From JARRQJ01 sp963810615 (GTDB lineage: Bacteria; Pseudomonadota; Gammaproteobacteria; DRLM01): a stretch of 64,000 bases of DNA. The position numbers were made by a program, and so were the translations under genes. The stretch's first letter is position 1; every line of letters starts with the position of its first letter. Location of the stretch: contig CAWEOA010000007.1 in the NCBI GenBank assembly GCA_963810615.1, positions 310,001 through 374,000 of the forward strand, in the 5' to 3' direction. This document shows, piece after piece, positions 44,450-52,253 of this stretch. The notes under the pieces were generated by a model. It searched no databases. It saw nothing but the letters and a program-made list of their open reading frames with translations, and had not been told where the DNA came from.

Positions 44450-45895
44450 ATGTTACAACCAGTCATTCTTTCCGGCGGGTCCGGTACCCGGCTCTGGCCT
44501 TTGTCCCGTGAACACTATCCCAAGCAATTGCTGTGTTTTGCCGGGGAACGTACCTTGTTGCAGGACACGGTGTCGCGCGCCGGGCTGAGCGCCGCTGAGA
44601 TTGCCGCGCCCTTGATCGTGTGTAATGAGGAGCACCGCTTTTTGGTGGCGGAGCAGCTGCGCGAATTGGGCGCTGCCCCGGCCGGGATCATCCTGGAGCC
44701 GGCGGGACGCAATACCGCGCCGGCCCTGACCCTGGCGGCGTTGGCCATCGCGCAGCAGGATGACGATGCGGTGATGCTGGTGATGCCGGCCGATCATGTG
44801 GTGCGGGATGCGCAGGCCTTTGCGGCGGCGGTGGCGGAGGCGGTGACGCTGGCGGAGACGGGCTATTTGGTGACCTTCGGGATTGTGCCCGCCGGGCCGG
44901 AGACGGGATACGGTTATATCAAGGCAGGCGGGCCGGTGCCCAAGGGCGGGACGGCGCGCGAGCTGGCGGCCTTTGTCGAGAAGCCCGATCTGGCGACGGC
45001 GCAGGGCTATGTGGCATCCGGCGATTATCTGTGGAACAGCGGCATGTTCGTGATGCGCGCCTCGGTATGGCTGCAGGCCATCGGCCAGTTTCGCGCGGAT
45101 ATTCTGGCCGCCTGTCGCCGTGCCTTTGCGGCGGGGAGTGAGGATAGGGATTTCTTCCGGGTGGATAAGGATGCCTTCACCGCCTGCGCCAGCGATTCCA
45201 TCGACTACGCGGTGATGGAAAAGGTGACGGCGGGGCAGGGCGACCTGCGGGCGGCGGTGGTGCCCTTGAGCGCCGGATGGTCGGACGTGGGCGCCTGGCC
45301 GGCGATCTGGGATGTGGGTATTCCCGATGCCGATGGCAATGTGTCGCGCGGCGATGTGCTGACCCATGATACCCATAACAGCCTGTTGTTTGCAGAGCAT
45401 CGTCTATTGGCCGGCGTGGGCCTGGAAGACATGGTGGTGGTGGAAACCGCCGATGCGGTGATGGTGGCGCCCAAGAGCCAGGCGCAGGAAGTGAAGAAGA
45501 TCGTCGAACGGCTCAAGGCGGAAAACCGCAGCGAGCGTTTAAGTCACCGCCGCGTGCAGCGGCCGTGGGGAACCTACGAGGGCATCGATGCCGGCGACCG
45601 TTTTCAGGTGAAACGCATCGTGGTCAAGCCCAATGCCTCGCTGTCATTGCAGATGCATCACCACCGCGCCGAGCACTGGGTCGTGGTGCGCGGCACCGCC
45701 CGAGTGACCTGCGGCGAAAAGGTGTTTTTGTTGTCGGAGAATCAATCGACCTATATCCCCATCGGCGAGAAACACCGCCTGGAAAACCCCGGTGCCATCC
45801 CGCTGGAGATCATCGAAGTGCAATCCGGCAGCTACCTGGGTGAGGATGACATCGTCCGCTTCGAGGACGTGTATGGGCGGAAGGAGAGTAAGTAA
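44450..45895 (+). CDS. manC: Mannose-1-phosphate guanylyltransferase / mannose-6-phosphate isomerase
   Basis: Type II bifunctional enzyme of 481 residues that makes GDP-mannose. The N-terminal nucleotidyltransferase starts VILSGGSGTRLWPLSREHYP with the catalytic GGxGTRLWPLSR and PKQ, later EKPD and SAGWSDVGAWPA. The C-terminal cupin isomerase domain has RPWGTYEGID, QMHHHRAEHWVVVRGTA and YIPIGEKHRLENPG with the metal ligands. ATG 44450 is chosen by homology; ATG 44423 is in frame. The phosphomannomutase needed to supply mannose-1-phosphate is not in the window. Confidence 0.95.
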   Translation: MLQPVILSGGSGTRLWPLSREHYPKQLLCFAGERTLLQDTVSRAGLSAAEIAAPLIVCNEEHRFLVAEQLRELGAAPAGIILEPAGRNTAPALTLAALAIAQQDDDAVMLVMPADHVVRDAQAFAAAVAEAVTLAETGYLVTFGIVPAGPETGYGYIKAGGPVPKGGTARELAAFVEKPDLATAQGYVASGDYLWNSGMFVMRASVWLQAIGQFRADILAACRRAFAAGSEDRDFFRVDKDAFTACASDSIDYAVMEKVTAGQGDLRAAVVPLSAGWSDVGAWPAIWDVGIPDADGNVSRGDVLTHDTHNSLLFAEHRLLAGVGLEDMVVVETADAVMVAPKSQAQEVKKIVERLKAENRSERLSHRRVQRPWGTYEGIDAGDRFQVKRIVVKPNASLSLQMHHHRAEHWVVVRGTARVTCGEKVFLLSENQSTYIPIGEKHRLENPGAIPLEIIEVQSGSYLGEDDIVRFEDVYGRKESK

Positions 45896-45974
45896 TACCA
45901 CTAATTGCCGGAGTCATTGTCGACTATTCCCACCCGTCATGATCAAGGGGGGAATGAGGAGAGAGTTATGTCCT

Positions 45975-46130
45975 CACCTTCAAGTGAGTGAGATAGACTG
46001 AGGAAAAAGTATTCCATCCCCTTCAATGTGGTGAGGCAGACTGAGGTAAAAGTTATTCCCTCCCCTTCAATGTGGTGAGGCAGACTGAGGTAAAAGTTAT
46101 TCCCTCCCCTTCAAGGGGGTGAGATGGAAA
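45975..46130 (+). repeat. 44-base minisatellite, about 3.5 units
   Basis: Units begin with CTTCAA at 45978, 46021, 46065 and 46109, spacing 43, 44 and 44 bases. The two middle units are identical (each contains GGTGAGGCAGACTGAGG and AAAAGTTATTCCCTCCC); the outer ones are diverged. They lie in the 463-base gap between manC and rfbB and have no coding potential. Confidence 0.9.
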
Positions 46131-46132
46131 GA

Positions 46133-46189
46133 GGAAAAGGTCCAGTGGACCTTTTCCCCGGCGAACGGGTGCAATGTTTTTATGCACCC
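46133..46189. other. Two adjacent strong hairpins
   Basis: GGAAAAGGTCC and GGACCTTTTCC form a perfect 11-pair stem with loop AGT (46133-46157), followed by GGGTGCA and TGCACCC with a nine-base loop (46167-46189). The first ends in TTTTCC and could end transcripts from manC. Confidence 0.65.
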
Positions 46190-46236
46190 CGGCGGGAATA
46201 CAAGGTGGGGATGGGGTGTATAGAACCGTCGTGCAA

Positions 46237-46283
46237 CAAGCACCCCATCCCCCTCCCGGCCTCCCCCTTGAAGGGGGAGGAGT
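46237..46283. repeat. Family E palindromic repeat
   Basis: CACCCCATCCCCCTCCCGGC, then CCTCCCCCTT and AAGGGGGAGG as a perfect ten-pair inverted repeat. Located 75 bases before rfbB. Confidence 0.8.
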
Positions 46284-46358
46284 TAAAGAAGGGGCGGCAA
46301 AGCACCCACCTGGATGGAGTTGGGAATTGATCGTAAACTTGCAGCAAGAGTTAATAAC

Positions 46359-47414
46359 ATGAAGATATTCATAACCGGCGGAGCCGGCTTTATCGGGTCG
46401 GCGGTGGTACGGCAGTTCATGACCGAAACCGACGCCACCGTCATCAATGTGGATAAGCTGACCTATGCCGGAAACCTGGAGTCGGTGGCCGAGGTCTCTG
46501 ATAATCCGCGTTACCATTTCGAGAAAGTCGACATCTGCGACGCGGCGGCGATGCAGCGGCTGTTCGCGGACTATCAACCCGATGCGGTGATGCACCTCGC
46601 CGCGGAATCCCACGTGGACCGTTCCATCGACGGGCCGGCGCAGTTCATCGAGACCAATATTCTCGGCACTTATACCTTACTGGAGGCGACACGCAATTAT
46701 TGGCAGGGATTGCCTGACGCGGCCAAGGCGCGCTTTCGTTTCCATCATATCTCCACCGATGAGGTCTACGGTACTCTCGGGGCCGACGGTTATTTCACCG
46801 AAGAGACGGCTTATCAGCCCAATTCGCCCTATTCGGCGAGCAAGGCCGCTTCCGATCACCTGGTGCGCGCCTGGCATCACACCTATGGCTTGCCGGTGGT
46901 GACCACCAATTGTTCCAATAACTACGGTCCCTATCACTTCCCGGAAAAATTGATCCCCTTGGTGATCATCAAGGCGCTGCGCGGCGAACCGCTGCCGATC
47001 TACGGCAAGGGCGACAACATCCGCGACTGGTTGTATGTGGAAGATCACGCCCGCGCCCTGCGGCTGGTGTTGGAAAAGGGCCGGCTGGGTGAGACCTATA
47101 ACATCGGCGGGCACAACGAGCGCACCAACCTCGATGTGGTCAAGACCATTTGCGCGCATCTCGACGAGTTGCTGCCGGATTCGCAATTCGTACCGCACGC
47201 ATCGCTGATCACCTACGTCGCCGATCGCCCGGGACACGACAAACGTTATGCCATCGACGCCGGCAAACTGGAACGGGAGCTGGGCTGGCGCCCGGCGGAG
47301 ACCTTCGAGTCGGGCCTGCGCAAGACGGTGGAATGGTATTTGAATAATCGTACCTGGTGGGAACGGGTGCTGAGCGGGGCGTATCAGGGGGAACGGTTGG
47401 GGTTAGCGAATTAG
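46359..47414 (+). CDS. rfbB: dTDP-glucose 4,6-dehydratase
   Basis: Extended short-chain dehydrogenase of 351 residues, second step of dTDP-rhamnose synthesis. FITGGAGFIGSAVVRQF is the NAD loop, HLAAESHVDRSIDGP the substrate loop, HHISTDEVYGTLG carries the catalytic Thr-Asp-Glu and YSASKAASDHLVRAWHHTYG the Tyr-Lys pair. ATG 46359 gives the family's usual N-terminus; the open frame extends 15 codons upstream without support. The four rfb genes run B-D-C-A on one strand, separated by gaps full of repeats rather than packed as a tight operon. Confidence 0.97.
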   Translation: MKIFITGGAGFIGSAVVRQFMTETDATVINVDKLTYAGNLESVAEVSDNPRYHFEKVDICDAAAMQRLFADYQPDAVMHLAAESHVDRSIDGPAQFIETNILGTYTLLEATRNYWQGLPDAAKARFRFHHISTDEVYGTLGADGYFTEETAYQPNSPYSASKAASDHLVRAWHHTYGLPVVTTNCSNNYGPYHFPEKLIPLVIIKALRGEPLPIYGKGDNIRDWLYVEDHARALRLVLEKGRLGETYNIGGHNERTNLDVVKTICAHLDELLPDSQFVPHASLITYVADRPGHDKRYAIDAGKLERELGWRPAETFESGLRKTVEWYLNNRTWWERVLSGAYQGERLGLAN

Positions 47415-47504
47415 ATGCTGGGATATTCCTCTTTCTTAGGGGTTTCGGTGCTACCTGAGGATGAAGGGTGAGGGATGGTTAGCATGTCTGGCTAAAGCCA
47501 AAGC

Positions 47505-47660
47505 ACCCCATCCCCACCCTAACCCTCCCCTTGAAGGGGAGGGAGTAAAGATTAGGTCTTATCATGTGCTTTTCTCCTCCCCCTTCAAGGGGGAGGCCGG
47601 GAGGGGGATGGGGTGTGTTTATTCCCTCACCCCAAGGGAGAGGGCTAGGGTGAGGGGATA
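47505..47660. repeat. Cluster of family E and family C repeats
   Basis: CCTCCCCTTGAAGGGGAGG (47525-47543), CCTCCCCCTTCAAGGGGGAG (47576) and a family C end (TCACCCCAAGGGAGAGGGCT, 47628). They fill the rfbB-rfbD gap. Confidence 0.8.
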
Positions 47661-47691
47661 CTAATGAAATCAACATTCAATAAGGCTGTTC

Positions 47692-48603
47692 TTGAATGAC
47701 CGCGATAGCGCAACAGATATCCGCATCCTGGTAACCGGCGCCAACGGTCAGCTCGGCTCGGAATTAATGCGCCGTGCCTCGCGCTTCGATGTAACGGCCG
47801 AGGGCCTGTCTTCCCAGCAGCTCGACATTACCGATGCGCGGGCGGTGCGCCAGGCCGTGCTGGGGAGCGGGGCAACGGTAGTCGTCAATGCGGCGGCCTA
47901 TACCGCGGTGGACAAGGCCGAGTCGGAGGAGGCGCGGGCCTTTGCCGTGAATCGCGACGGCACGGCCAATCTTGCCGCGGCGTGCGCCGAGGCGGATATC
48001 CCCTTTATCCATGTCTCCACCGATTACGTCTTCGACGGAACGAAGGATACCGCTTATACCGAAGCGGATCCGGTCAACCCCGCCGGCGTGTACGGTGCCA
48101 GCAAGGAGGCCGGTGAACAGGCCTTGCGGGCCACCTGGCCGCGCCACATCATTTTACGCACCGCCTGGGTATACAGCGTGTTCGGCAACAACTTCGTCAA
48201 GACCATGCTGCGCCTGGCGCGCGAGCGCGACAGCCTGCGGGTGGTGGCGGACCAGCGCGGTTGTCCGACTGCCGCAGGCGACATTGCCGAGGCCATCTTA
48301 AGCATCGTGCAGCGGATTAAGGACGGGACGGATATAGAGTGGGGGACCTACCATTACTGCGGCGCCGGCGGCACCACCTGGCACGGCTTCGCCGAGACCA
48401 TAGTTCAATTAGCTGCGCCGGCCCTGGGGCGTACTATCCCCGTGGTCCCCATCACCACCGCCGATTACCCCACCCCGGCCAAACGCCCGGCCAATTCCGT
48501 GCTGGATTGCAGTAAAATCCAGGATCGGCTCGGCATCCAGCCGCGCCCCTGGCGCGAGTCGCTGCAGGAGGTTATGACGGAATTATTAGGGACTCCCGAG
48601 TAA
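47692..48603 (+). CDS. rfbD: dTDP-4-dehydrorhamnose reductase
   Basis: Short-chain dehydrogenase of 303 residues, last step of dTDP-rhamnose synthesis. ILVTGANGQLGSELM is the NAD(P) loop, NAAAYTAVDKAE the family signature, VSTDYVFDGTK and YGASKEAGEQ the catalytic Thr and Tyr-Lys. There is no ATG at the right place; TTG 47692 with AAGG six bases upstream is the best start (MNDRDSATDIRILVTG). Intact. Confidence 0.95.
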   Translation: MNDRDSATDIRILVTGANGQLGSELMRRASRFDVTAEGLSSQQLDITDARAVRQAVLGSGATVVVNAAAYTAVDKAESEEARAFAVNRDGTANLAAACAEADIPFIHVSTDYVFDGTKDTAYTEADPVNPAGVYGASKEAGEQALRATWPRHIILRTAWVYSVFGNNFVKTMLRLARERDSLRVVADQRGCPTAAGDIAEAILSIVQRIKDGTDIEWGTYHYCGAGGTTWHGFAETIVQLAAPALGRTIPVVPITTADYPTPAKRPANSVLDCSKIQDRLGIQPRPWRESLQEVMTELLGTPE

Positions 48604-48658
48604 TGTATTTATTGAATCTCCATCGCGTCCAGCTGCAACTAAACAGCCTGCTAAAAGG

Positions 48659-48858
48659 CCCCCTCTCCCTCCGGGATTTATGCCCTTTAGGGTAGAGGGC
48701 AGGGGTGAGGGGTGTTGAAATACGCCCATTAATCGCCTACCTCGACCCTATTTCGGAGGGAAAGTGGGATACGCAAGAGGCTCCTTAGTTTATATGTCCA
48801 GCTGTCAGTCAGACCGCAGCGATTTATGCCCTTTAAGGTAGAGGGCAGGGGTGAGAGA
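48659..48858. repeat. Two family C copies
   Basis: CTCCGGGATTTATGCCCTTT (48668) and GCGATTTATGCCCTTTAAGG (48819), each followed by GTAGAGGGCAGGGGTGAG. They lie in the 445-base rfbD-rfbC gap, in which no gene is visible. Confidence 0.85.
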
Positions 48859-48876
48859 GATCAAATACAATATGCT

Positions 48877-48978
48877 GTCATTTCGAGCGCAGCGAGAAAT
48901 CTTGCTTCAGCATTATATGCCTGACACAGCGCCAAAGATTTCTACACACCGGGCACAAGTCCCTGCGGTCGAAATGAC
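48877..48978. repeat. Family B palindromic repeat with an insert
   Basis: GTCATTTCGAGCGCAGCGAG at the left and GCGGTCGAAATGAC at the right; the right arm is interrupted by CACCGGGCACAAGTCC. Confidence 0.85.
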
Positions 48979-49048
48979 AAATTCATTATTCGAATTGAGC
49001 CGTTGATCATATCCTTACAATAGAAATAAGCAGAGTATTATCGACAAT

Positions 49049-49612
49049 ATGAACGTAATCCAAACAGAACTCCCCGGCGTACTAATCATCGAACCCCGCG
49101 TCTTCGGCGACGAGCGCGGCTTCTTCATGGAAACCTGGCAGCAACAGCGCTATGCGGAAGCCGGAATGCCGGAGCGCTTCGTCCAGGACAACATCTCCTT
49201 TTCGCGCCACGGCATCCTGCGCGGACTGCACTATCAGAACCCGCAAGGGCAGGGTAAGCTCGTCTATGTCTTGCAGGGCGAGGTATTCGACGTGGCGGTC
49301 GATATCCGCGCCGGCTCGCCGAATTTCGGCCGAGCGGTAGGGATTACACTCTCGGCGGAAAATAAGCGGCAATTCTACGTGCCGCCGGGGTTCGCCCACG
49401 GTTTTTGCGTGACCAGCGACGCGGCCCTGTTCGTCTACAAGTGCACGGAATTCTATAATCCCGCCTTGGAAGGCAGCGTGCGCTGGGATGACCCACAGAT
49501 CGGGATCGACTGGCCGGTTAGTGAGCCGCTATTGTCCGAAAAGGATAAAGCGGCGCCGCTACTCAAGGACATTCCACGCGACCGCCTGCCGGTGTGGCAT
49601 GATGCAACATAA
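49049..49612 (+). CDS. rfbC: dTDP-4-dehydrorhamnose 3,5-epimerase
   Basis: Cupin-fold epimerase of 187 residues. PRVFGDERGFFMETW, FVQDNISFSRHGILRGLHYQ with the catalytic histidine, GEVFDVAVDIR with the aspartate, PPGFAHGFCV and YKCTEFYNP with the catalytic tyrosine are all present. Intact and GC-rich. It works with RfbA, RfbB and RfbD to make dTDP-L-rhamnose. Confidence 0.97.
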   Translation: MNVIQTELPGVLIIEPRVFGDERGFFMETWQQQRYAEAGMPERFVQDNISFSRHGILRGLHYQNPQGQGKLVYVLQGEVFDVAVDIRAGSPNFGRAVGITLSAENKRQFYVPPGFAHGFCVTSDAALFVYKCTEFYNPALEGSVRWDDPQIGIDWPVSEPLLSEKDKAAPLLKDIPRDRLPVWHDAT

Positions 49613-49639
49613 TGGACCAGCACTCTACAGAGACCGATT

Positions 49640-49722
49640 AACTACGCACCCTCGCCTTCAGGCGGAGGAGGGCAAAATAATCGTTCCCTCCCCTTCAAGG
49701 GGAGGGTTAGGGTGGGGATGGG
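49640..49722. repeat. Family E repeat
   Basis: CCTCCCCTTCAAGGGGAGGG then TTAGGGTGGGGATGGGG, in the rfbC-rfbA gap. Confidence 0.75.
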
Positions 49723-49864
49723 GTTCTGACTAAAGGTAGCGCTAGGGTGACATTGCTCTGTGCTTAGGGATTCCACGAAAGAGCAGGAGGATTAGAGGCG
49801 TGGTAGGACTAATGAAAGTTTTGGTGGCAAAGGATATTTCCTCAAACATGAGACCCAACATCAT

Positions 49865-50743
49865 ATGAAAGGCATCATCCTCGCCGGCGGGTCCGGTACG
49901 CGGCTCTATCCGTTGACCCGCGCCATCAGCAAGCAACTGCTGCCGGTCTATGACAAGCCGATGATCTACTATCCGCTGTGCACCCTGCTGCTGGCGGGGA
50001 TCAGGGATATCCTGATCATCTCCACCCCCCATGATCTACCTTTATTCCGCAACCTACTCGGTGACGGAACGCAATGGGGTCTTAATTTCAGCTACGCCGA
50101 GCAAGCTCAACCGGAGGGCCTGGCGCAGGCCTTTATCATCGGTGAGAACTTTATCGGAAATGATGCGGTAAGCCTGGTGCTCGGCGACAATCTATTTTAT
50201 GGCCATGGTCTGGCGAAGGTATTACAACAGGCCATGCAGCGTGAGCACGGCGCCACCATCTTTGGTTACTACGTCCGCGACCCCGAACGCTATGGGGTGG
50301 TGAGCTTTAATAAGGCCGGCAAAGCCGTCGAGATCGAAGAAAAGCCCAAGACGCCACGCTCCAACTACGCGGTGACCGGCCTCTATTTCTACGACAATGA
50401 TGTCATCTCCATCGCCAAAGCCCTGAAACCCTCTCCACGGGGAGAATTGGAAATCACCGACGTCAATCGGACCTACCTGGACCGCAGCGACCTCAGCGTG
50501 GAACTGTTGGGGCGGGGGACCGCCTGGTTGGACACGGGCACGCATGAGTCCCTGTTACAAGCGGCGCAATTCATCGAGACCGTGGAATCCCGTCAAGGCC
50601 TCAAGATCGCCTGCCCGGAAGAGATCGCCTGGCGGATGGGTTATATCGATACCGAGAAGTTACAAGGTCTCGCCGAACCATTGCGTCAAAACGGCTACGG
50701 GCAATACTTGATCGATATCATCGAAAGAGAGGCGGGTAAGTAG
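49865..50743 (+). CDS. rfbA: Glucose-1-phosphate thymidylyltransferase
   Basis: Nucleotidyltransferase of 292 residues, first step of dTDP-rhamnose synthesis. IILAGGSGTRLYPLTRAISK is the nucleotide-binding and catalytic loop, VYDKPMIYYPL follows, LVLGDNLFYGHGL carries the catalytic Asp, and EEKPKTPRSNYAVTGLYFYD and RGTAWLDTGTHESLL are typical. Length matches E. coli RfbA (293). It is the last gene of the GC-rich block; the next gene on the strand begins the AT-rich ABC-transporter region. Confidence 0.97.
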   Translation: MKGIILAGGSGTRLYPLTRAISKQLLPVYDKPMIYYPLCTLLLAGIRDILIISTPHDLPLFRNLLGDGTQWGLNFSYAEQAQPEGLAQAFIIGENFIGNDAVSLVLGDNLFYGHGLAKVLQQAMQREHGATIFGYYVRDPERYGVVSFNKAGKAVEIEEKPKTPRSNYAVTGLYFYDNDVISIAKALKPSPRGELEITDVNRTYLDRSDLSVELLGRGTAWLDTGTHESLLQAAQFIETVESRQGLKIACPEEIAWRMGYIDTEKLQGLAEPLRQNGYGQYLIDIIEREAGK

Positions 50744-50775
50744 CCGGCAAAGCCAAAAATAGATCCGTCTCATGT

Positions 50776-50804
50776 GTCATTTCGAGCGCAAGCGAGAAAT
50801 CTTG
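50776..50804. repeat. Family B partial repeat
   Basis: GTCATTTCGAGCGCAAGCGA then GAAATCTTG: the left end only. Confidence 0.7.
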
Positions 50805-50922
50805 CTTTTTCTACGCCGCTCCGAACAGGGTGTCGATAGATTTTTTACCTCTGGGATAGGTATCTCCGCAGTCGGAATAAGCACAAAGAACTGATTAGAT
50901 TTCCCTAATCATCTCATTCCTA

Positions 50923-50993
50923 TTGACTACCCCCTACAAACTTGTTCAAATACTGCGTTCAATGGTTGAACACCAGGAACGTACGCGTTGAAC
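50923..50993 (+). promoter_or_regulatory. Promoter with four GTTCAA/TTGAAC half-sites before the MarR-type regulator
   Basis: TTGACT (50923) and TCAAAT (50946) have a 17-base spacer. Six-base half-sites occur at 50944 (GTTCAA), 50957 (GTTCAA), 50966 (TTGAAC) and 50988 (TTGAAC). The middle two form a perfect inverted repeat around TGG; the first overlaps the -10 and the last overlaps the TTG start codon. This looks like an autoregulatory operator for the regulator it precedes. Confidence 0.5.
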
Positions 50994-51371
50994 GACGAAA
51001 CCCACTACCAATTATTGAAACTCATCGAGGGAAACCCGCAGATGAGCCAGCGTGAGTTGGCGGATGCCATGGGCGTGAGCCTGGGAAAGGTCAATTATTG
51101 CCTGCGCGCCGTTATTGAACGGGGATGGATAAAGGCGAGAAATTTCACCAGAAGTGAGAACAAGCGCGCCTATGCCTATTACCTTACACCGAAGGGTGCG
51201 AGTGAGAAGGCTAAGGTTACCGCGCGGTTTCTGCAATCTAAGATGGATGAATATTTAGATCTTAAGACTCAAATCGAGCAATTGCAGAAGGAAGTTGCTG
51301 AACTGGATATGAGAACAAGGTCAAACTCCAAGGGGCAGCGGAACCCTGTCGTGAAGGAAGGGTTCAAGTGA
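50988..51371 (+). CDS. MarR-family EPS-associated transcriptional regulator
   Basis: Winged-helix protein of 127 residues matching the EPS-associated MarR group: MNDETHYQLLKLIEGNPQMS, RELADAMGVSLGKVNYCLRA (recognition helix), VIERGWIKARNFTRSENKRA, YYLTPKGASEKA. A coiled-coil tail (EYLDLKTQIEQLQKEVAELD) probably serves dimerisation. The start is TTG at 50988; N-termini of this family begin with MNDETHY. It is the first gene of a run wzm-wzt-methyltransferase-HAD and probably controls it. Confidence 0.88.
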   Translation: MNDETHYQLLKLIEGNPQMSQRELADAMGVSLGKVNYCLRAVIERGWIKARNFTRSENKRAYAYYLTPKGASEKAKVTARFLQSKMDEYLDLKTQIEQLQKEVAELDMRTRSNSKGQRNPVVKEGFK

Positions 51372-51413
51372 ATCTGATGAATGAAGGCTGCGATTATGGC
51401 CTCCTAGGGGTGG

Positions 51414-52253
51414 ATGTCTGAAATGAATCCACATGTTCAACATCCTACCAACGCTCGGCAACTTCTCATGAGTTTTTGGTGTAATCGCAATCTCATCTGG
51501 CAAATGAGTCGCCGCGATGTTGTGGGCCGTTATCGCGGATCTGTCATGGGATTGGCGTGGTCATTTTTCAATCCGATATTCATGCTGGCGGTATATACCT
51601 TCGTTTTCTCGGTAGTATTCAAGGCCCGTTGGGGTGTGAGTGGAGGTGAAAGCAAGACTCAATTCGCCATCGTTTTATTTGTTGGTATGATCGTGAGTGG
51701 CTTGTTTTCCGAAGTTTTAAATCGCGCTCCCGGACTAATTATAAGCAACGTCAATTATGTAAAGAAAGTTGTATTTCCCCTCGAGATACTACCCATCGTG
51801 AGCATGGGGGCCACCTTGTTTCATAGCCTGGTGAGTCTAATAGTGCTTTTGATTGCGTTTGTCTTCTTCAATGGCTTTCTGCAGTGGACAGCATTATTAG
51901 TACCGCTGGTTTTGCTTCCACTAGTTATCCTTACTGTGGGCTTGGCATGGGTCGTAGCATCTTTGGGGGTATTTTTGCGTGATGTCGGGCAAACCATCAA
52001 TATTATCACTATGGTGATGATGTTTCTCGCTCCGGTGTTTTACCCGGTAACAGCAGTGCCTGAAAAATATCGTTTCTTTATCATGGCCAATCCGCTCACG
52101 TTCATAATCGAACAGTCACGAGAAGTGCTAGTCTGGGGTCATTTGCCGAATTGGATGGGGCTGGGAATTTACACCCTTGTAGCTGTAGGCATTGCATGGA
52201 TTGGCTATGCCTGGTTTCAAAAGACCAGAAAAGGATTTGCCGATGTCCTCTGA
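51414..52253 (+). CDS. wzm: ABC-2 type polysaccharide export permease (Wzm)
   Basis: Membrane protein of 279 residues with six hydrophobic helices (for example PIFMLAVYTFVFSVVF and LLVPLVLLPLVILTVGLAWV). The start has the conserved NRNLIWQMSRRDVVGRYRGS and MGLAWSFFNP, and the end WIGYAWFQKTRKGFADVL, as in Wzm/KpsM permeases of ABC-dependent O-antigen export. AGGGG precedes the ATG at 51414. Its 3' end overlaps wzt by 11 bases. Confidence 0.93.
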   Translation: MSEMNPHVQHPTNARQLLMSFWCNRNLIWQMSRRDVVGRYRGSVMGLAWSFFNPIFMLAVYTFVFSVVFKARWGVSGGESKTQFAIVLFVGMIVSGLFSEVLNRAPGLIISNVNYVKKVVFPLEILPIVSMGATLFHSLVSLIVLLIAFVFFNGFLQWTALLVPLVLLPLVILTVGLAWVVASLGVFLRDVGQTINIITMVMMFLAPVFYPVTAVPEKYRFFIMANPLTFIIEQSREVLVWGHLPNWMGLGIYTLVAVGIAWIGYAWFQKTRKGFADVL

